From Pseudomonas sp. dw_612 (GTDB lineage: Bacteria; Pseudomonadota; Gammaproteobacteria; Pseudomonadales; Pseudomonadaceae): a DNA stretch of 64,000 bases. Below, piece after piece: positions 60,390 through 64,000 of this stretch; the stretch's first letter is position 1, and each line of letters opens with the position of its first letter. The DNA is taken from assembly GCF_018449725.1 (NCBI RefSeq), contig NZ_JAAVVC010000003.1:124001-188000 (forward strand), in the 5' to 3' direction. The notes under the pieces were generated by a model, which saw nothing but the letters and a program-made list of their open reading frames with translations, was not told the origin of the DNA and searched no databases. The position numbers and the translations under genes are program-made.

Positions 60390-61825
60390 AGGATCGGTGA
60401 AATAAGCCGGGCGACCCGCATGCCAATCTGTTGCAGGCGGTGGGTCTCCCGGCTTTCTTCTTTGGCGATCTCGTGGGCCTGGGCGAAATCATCATTGAGC
60501 ATCTGCTCCACCTCGGCGGCGAACACGCTGTCGACGGTCAGCAACATCACTTCGAAATTCAGCCGGAATGAACGGTTGTCCAGATTGGCGCTGCCAATGG
60601 CGCTGATTTCGCTGTCGATCAACACCACTTTCTGATGCAGGAATCCCGGCTCGTAACGGAACACCCGCACGCCTGCGCGCACCGCTTCGAAGGCGTACAG
60701 GCTGGACGCGGCGTAGACGATCCGGTGATCCGGCCGCGACGGTAACAGCAGCCGCACATCCACTCCGCGCAGTACGGCCAGACGTAACGCGGCGAACACC
60801 GCTTCATCCGGAATGAAGTAGGGGCTGGTGATCCACACCCGTTCCGTCGCCGCATGAATGGCTTCGACGAAGAACAGTGAACAGGTTTCGTAGGAATCTG
60901 CCGGGCCGCTGGCGAGCAATTGGCAGAGCACGCCGTCGTCCGGGTACACGTCGGGCAGGATCAGCGGCGGCAGCGTGCGGGCGGCCCAGAACCAGTCTTC
61001 GGCAAACGATTCCTGCATGCAGGCCACCACCGGGCCGCGCACCTGAACGTGGGTATCGCGCCACGGCGCCAGGGGCGGTTTCTCGCCCATGTATTCGTCG
61101 CCGACGTTGTGCCCGCCAACGAACCCCAGCACGCCATCCACGACCACGATTTTGCGATGGTTACGGAAGTTGACCTGGAACCGGTTAAGCCAACCACTGC
61201 GGGTGGCAAACGCTTTGACTTCGACGCCGGCGTCGCGCAACGGTTGTACGTAGCTGTGGGGCAACGAGTGGCTGCCGATGCGGTCGTAAAGTAGATAGAC
61301 CGCCACGCCCTCGGCGGCTTTCTTCAGCAGCAGGGCTTGCAGGCGCTGGCCGAGTCGGTCGTCGTGAATGATGAAGAACTGGATCAACACCGCTTCTTTC
61401 GCGTGGCTGATGGCATCGAAAATCGCCTCGAACGTGGCGGTGCCGTTGATCAACAGGCGCACTTCGTTGTTCGCCAGGCATGGCATGCGCCCCAGTTTTG
61501 GCATGGCTCTTAAGGACGCGTAGGCGCTGGATGCGCGGGCGGTCAGGGCTTCTTCAACCCATGGTCGCCAGTTCAGCTCGGAGATGGCCTTGCGCATTTC
61601 CTCGTTGGCCTGGCGCCGGGCCTTGATGTAGCCATCGAAGGTGCTGCGGCCGAAGACCAGATAGGGGATAAGCGTCAGGTAGGGAATGAACAACAGCGAC
61701 AGGGCCCAGGCGATGGAGCCTTGGGCGGTTCGAACGGTCAACACGGCGTGGATGGCGGCAATCAGGCCCAGCGAGTGCAGTAGCGCGATCAGATAACCGA
61801 AAATGTGCGGTCCAAAATAATCCAT
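60386..61825 (-). CDS. cls: Cardiolipin synthase, ClsA type
   Basis: A phospholipase-D-superfamily enzyme that joins two phosphatidylglycerols into cardiolipin. The 479 residues have two N-terminal membrane helices (about 6-24 and 36-55) and two HKD motifs, HRKIVVVD (near residue 223) and HQKVVLID (near 397), each followed by Gly/Asn-rich N-(GS) sequence ([14 protein letters not shown]). ATG 61825 is chosen over a start at 61867. It overlaps the 3' end of cfa by 4 bp on the opposite strand. With cfa it forms a membrane-adaptation pair. Confidence 0.94.
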   Translation of the reverse strand: MDYFGPHIFGYLIALLHSLGLIAAIHAVLTVRTAQGSIAWALSLLFIPYLTLIPYLVFGRSTFDGYIKARRQANEEMRKAISELNWRPWVEEALTARASSAYASLRAMPKLGRMPCLANNEVRLLINGTATFEAIFDAISHAKEAVLIQFFIIHDDRLGQRLQALLLKKAAEGVAVYLLYDRIGSHSLPHSYVQPLRDAGVEVKAFATRSGWLNRFQVNFRNHRKIVVVDGVLGFVGGHNVGDEYMGEKPPLAPWRDTHVQVRGPVVACMQESFAEDWFWAARTLPPLILPDVYPDDGVLCQLLASGPADSYETCSLFFVEAIHAATERVWITSPYFIPDEAVFAALRLAVLRGVDVRLLLPSRPDHRIVYAASSLYAFEAVRAGVRVFRYEPGFLHQKVVLIDSEISAIGSANLDNRSFRLNFEVMLLTVDSVFAAEVEQMLNDDFAQAHEIAKEESRETHRLQQIGMRVARLISPIL

Positions 61826-61956
61826 GGGGCAACCTTGCTCCTGAAGATTCAATACGTAAAAGACCATGTTCCGTGCAGAATGTCGCTATTTAATTGGCCC
61901 ATGAACTGAAGCACATGGCTGACGTCTAACGGCCACTATTGATCAGGAGTTTCTCG

Positions 61957-62478
61957 ATGAACGTTCGTCTGCTGGGTTTGGCCATGGCCCTTGGTTTGTC
62001 CCTTCCTGTGGCTGCTCAGGCGCAGATGCTGCAACCGGGTCTGTGGGAATTGACCACGAGCAATATGAAAGTCGATGACCAGAACCTGCCGGATCTGCAA
62101 TTGATCCTCGGCCAGTTGCAAGGCCAGATGACCCCGGAACAACGGGCGCAACTGGAGAAGCAGGGCATCACCATGGGCGGCAAAGGGATTCGTGCGTGTC
62201 TGACTCAGGCTCAAGTGGCGTCGGACAATATTCCGCTGACGGACCCGCAATCGGGCTGCAAGCAGGAAATCACCGACCGTAGCGGCAACCAGTGGAAATT
62301 CCGCTTCAGTTGCCCGAAAGCGCAAGGTGCGGGTGTGGCGACGTTCCTCAGTGATCGTGAGTTCACCACCAAGGTCAACGGCACGTTCAACGCGACCGGC
62401 ATTCAGCAGAAGGGTAGCCTTGATACCCGCGCGGTTTGGTTGGGGCAGGATTGCGGGACGGTTAAGCCAAGAGCCTAA
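61957..62478 (+). CDS. DUF3617-like exported protein
   Basis: The 173-residue product has a signal peptide (MNVRLLGLAMALGLSLPVAA, cleavage near AQAQ). The mature part has QMLQPGLWELTTS at its start and a C-terminal beta-rich half with conserved Cys (CLTQAQ, GCKQEITD, FSCPKA, DCGTV), as in DUF3617 proteins. Their function is unknown. ATG 61957 has TCAGGAG upstream; an in-frame ATG at 61939 is rejected. It stands alone, divergent from cls. Confidence 0.8.
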   Translation: MNVRLLGLAMALGLSLPVAAQAQMLQPGLWELTTSNMKVDDQNLPDLQLILGQLQGQMTPEQRAQLEKQGITMGGKGIRACLTQAQVASDNIPLTDPQSGCKQEITDRSGNQWKFRFSCPKAQGAGVATFLSDREFTTKVNGTFNATGIQQKGSLDTRAVWLGQDCGTVKPRA

Positions 62479-62480
62479 AA

Positions 62481-62559
62481 GCTTCGCGAGCAAGCCCGCT
62501 CCCACATTGGATCTGTGTCGTTCACAAACAATGTGGGAGCGAGCTTGCTCGCGATGGCG
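62481..62559. repeat. Inverted REP pair, copy 5 (reversed arrangement)
   Basis: GCTTCGCGAGCAAGCCCGCTCCCACA (62481-62506) precedes TGTGGGAGCGAGCTTGCTCGCGATGGCG (62532-62559). The arrangement is that of copy 4. The right unit differs in its core (GAGC for GGGC), a variant that keeps hairpin pairing. It lies between the convergent DUF3617 and ThrRS-like genes. Confidence 0.9.
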
Positions 62560-62564
62560 TCAGT

Positions 62565-63458
62565 TCAAACGCCACAATCTTTGGGATGTAAAAACCCACA
62601 CACCTCATCAATCCGCATCTGCCCAAAATCCTCCCCACTGCAACTGCGCACGCTGACAAACCCGCCATCCTTTTCCTTCTCGCCGACCACCAACAGGTAC
62701 GGCACGCTTCGCTCGCTGTGCAGGCGAATCTTGTAGCCGATCTTCTCGTTGCGCAGATCAACGTGGGCGTGCACCCCACTGCGGCGCAGCTCCTCAGTCA
62801 CCGATTGGGTGTAAGCGATCTGGCGTTCGTCGATGTTCACCACCATCACTTGCGGCGGTGCGCGCCAATGCTCCAACTCCTGTCGGCTCGGCCAGCATGT
62901 CCCGTAGATCCGTTGCAGCGACGTGCCGCCGACATGATCCAGCGCAAAGGCTTGCAGCACTTTGGTGGCCGGAACGTGAGGACCTCTGGTCAAGAATTCG
63001 CCGTCCCCGAGGCGATACACCGAATGCCGTTCGGTGGCGGTTAATGGTCGCTGTCGAATGGAATGATTGGTTGCCGCCAGCGCGTGCATCCGCATTTCAA
63101 TCGGCGTCAGGTCCGCCAGTGTTAACGCGCGCTCCAACGCAAACTCATAAAAGAATCCATCACCCAGCGCCGATCCCTTCAGCAACAGGACGCTCGGATG
63201 CAACTGCTTCACCGCCATGGCCAGCATCAACGCACAGGAGCGGCGCAGGATCTCCAGGCCATCGGGCTCCTGAGGCGTGACGATGCTGACCCGGGCATCG
63301 CCCTGGATCATGAACCCGCAATCGACCAACACACCGTCCACCCGACCGGCCACCGCCGCTTTGGCCAGCGCGAACCCGATACTCGCCGCCAGTTCATACA
63401 CGGACAGAGGCTGATCGTATTCACGCAGTGAGCCGTCGGGCAGGGTGATGTGGATCAT
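62565..63458 (-). CDS. Threonyl-tRNA synthetase paralogue lacking the catalytic core
   Basis: The 297 residues consist of the TGS domain of ThrRS (1-61; MIHITLPDGS start), the N2 editing-type domain (about 68-195), and directly after it the C-terminal anticodon-binding domain (about 203-297, DLRNEKIGYKIRLHSERSVPYLLV). The class II catalytic core, about 280 residues in full-length ThrRS, is missing between residues about 199 and 203. The editing metal ligands are also changed: E. coli H73 and H77 are R73 and L77 here, C182 is T157, and only H186 remains (H161). So neither aminoacylation nor classical editing is expected. ATG 63458 is used; a GTG at 63464 is possible. It follows the dihydroorotase paralogue by 24 bp, probably in one transcript. 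Confidence 0.88.
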   Translation of the reverse strand: MIHITLPDGSLREYDQPLSVYELAASIGFALAKAAVAGRVDGVLVDCGFMIQGDARVSIVTPQEPDGLEILRRSCALMLAMAVKQLHPSVLLLKGSALGDGFFYEFALERALTLADLTPIEMRMHALAATNHSIRQRPLTATERHSVYRLGDGEFLTRGPHVPATKVLQAFALDHVGGTSLQRIYGTCWPSRQELEHWRAPPQVMVVNIDERQIAYTQSVTEELRRSGVHAHVDLRNEKIGYKIRLHSERSVPYLLVVGEKEKDGGFVSVRSCSGEDFGQMRIDEVCGFLHPKDCGV

Positions 63459-63482
63459 GGTCACTGTTCTCGGGAATGGGCG

Positions 63483-64000
63483 TTAGCGCATGAAGCGCAG
63501 GGGCAAACCCTGGCAACTGTCATGTAGACGATTGGCGTGCCAGGCAATTTGCCCCGACACCAGGGTGGTGCTGACGCTGTGGCGAAAACGATTCAGGGCA
63601 AAAGGCGTCCAGCCGCACTGCGAGAGGATCGGTTGCTGGGAAACAGCGACGCCTTCGGGCTCCGGTTTGATCAGCACCAGATCGGCCCAATAACCTTCGC
63701 GTAGATAACCACGGTCGGGAATCGCAAACAAATCGGCGACCCGGTGACTGGTCTTGGCCACGAGCGTGGCGATCGGCAGCACTTCGTCCGCGACCAATTC
63801 CAGCAGCGCGGGGAGGGCGTGTTGCACCAGCGGCAGACCGGACGGCGCCTGACTGTAAGGCCGCTGCTTTTCGGCCCAGGTGTGAGGCGCATGATCGCTG
63901 CCGATCACGTCCAGCCGATTGCTCAGCAGAGCTTGGCGCAAGGCATCACGGTCGGTCCGGGACTTGATCGCCGGGTTGCACTTGATCAGGTTGCCCAGGC
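63483..64000 (-). CDS. Dihydroorotase paralogue, C-terminal part (runs off the window)
   Basis: Dihydroorotase makes dihydroorotate in pyrimidine synthesis. Only about 171 C-terminal residues are visible, and the frame is open to the window's last base. KCNPAIKS and SDHAPHT (the metal and catalytic region), the Gly/Ala-rich LEGYWADLVLI-like end and a terminal LRFMR fit class I dihydroorotases. In pseudomonads a second dihydroorotase (PyrC2/PyrQ type) sits in zinc-limitation gene sets, and the ThrRS-like gene immediately downstream supports that setting. Whether the N-terminal metal ligands are intact cannot be seen. Confidence 0.85.
   Translation of the reverse strand, partial: LGNLIKCNPAIKSRTDRDALRQALLSNRLDVIGSDHAPHTWAEKQRPYSQAPSGLPLVQHALPALLELVADEVLPIATLVAKTSHRVADLFAIPDRGYLREGYWADLVLIKPEPEGVAVSQQPILSQCGWTPFALNRFRHSVSTTLVSGQIAWHANRLHDSCQGLPLRFMR

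Overview
The window is chromosomal DNA of a Pseudomonas, most likely of the P. fluorescens group. It begins just right of the replication origin. The opening order rnpA-yidD-yidC-mnmE-mnmG-rsmG-parA-parB-atpIBEFHAGDC-glmU-(glmR)-glmS is the conserved Pseudomonas oriC-proximal order. The proteins closely resemble Pseudomonas versions, the DNA is GC-rich, and the intergenic repeats (GTGGGAGCGGGCTTGCTCGCG) are of the P. fluorescens REP type. No rRNA, tRNA, CRISPR array, prophage or insertion sequence was seen.

Layout. Positions 1-21.4 kb are the conserved replichore start: RNA processing and membrane insertion (rnpA, yidD, yidC), tRNA and rRNA modification (mnmE, mnmG, rsmG), chromosome partition (parA, parB), the F1Fo ATP synthase operon, and UDP-GlcNAc precursor synthesis (glmU, glmS with its DeoR-type regulator). 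An orphan squalene/phytoene-synthase-like gene sits between glmU and glmR. Positions 21.4-27.2 kb hold a minus-strand lipid operon that resembles E. coli ynbABCD with an added acyltransferase and a small membrane protein. Positions 27.3-31.2 kb hold a LysR regulator, a GST-like protein and a three-domain flavin/iron-sulfur oxidoreductase. Positions 31.3-46.6 kb are the A-band (common polysaccharide antigen, D-rhamnan) locus. Its minus-strand arm is rmd-gmd-wbpW-wzm-wzt-wbpX-wbpY-wbpZ; a divergent plus-strand arm has two glycosyltransferases, two methyltransferases and an acyltransferase. Positions 46.7-52.8 kb carry a DUF3142-like lipoprotein paired with a repeat-rich exported protein, a LysE exporter with a divergent Lrp regulator, and a stand-alone dihydrolipoyl dehydrogenase. 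Positions 53.0-59.0 kb hold three SPFH (HflK/HflC-like) proteins translationally coupled to a P1B-type metal ATPase. Positions 59.2-62.5 kb hold cyclopropane fatty acid synthase, cardiolipin synthase and a DUF3617-like protein. The end (62.6-64 kb) has a threonyl-tRNA synthetase paralogue without its catalytic core, downstream of the 3' part of a dihydroorotase paralogue. That pairing recalls the zinc-limitation (Zur) gene sets of pseudomonads.

Cross-cutting signals. Perfect DnaA boxes (TTATCCACA, either strand) occur at least 21 times before 37.5 kb and were not seen afterwards, also inside genes and twice at the cost of a rare TTA leucine codon. The mnmE-mnmG gap combines DnaA boxes with an AT-rich block and looks like an origin. 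A 14-bp parS palindrome lies inside the start of the third SPFH gene, about 48 kb from parB. Five inverted REP pairs lie only in the 28-63 kb half.

Most functional calls rest on motifs read by eye. No alignment or database search was run.
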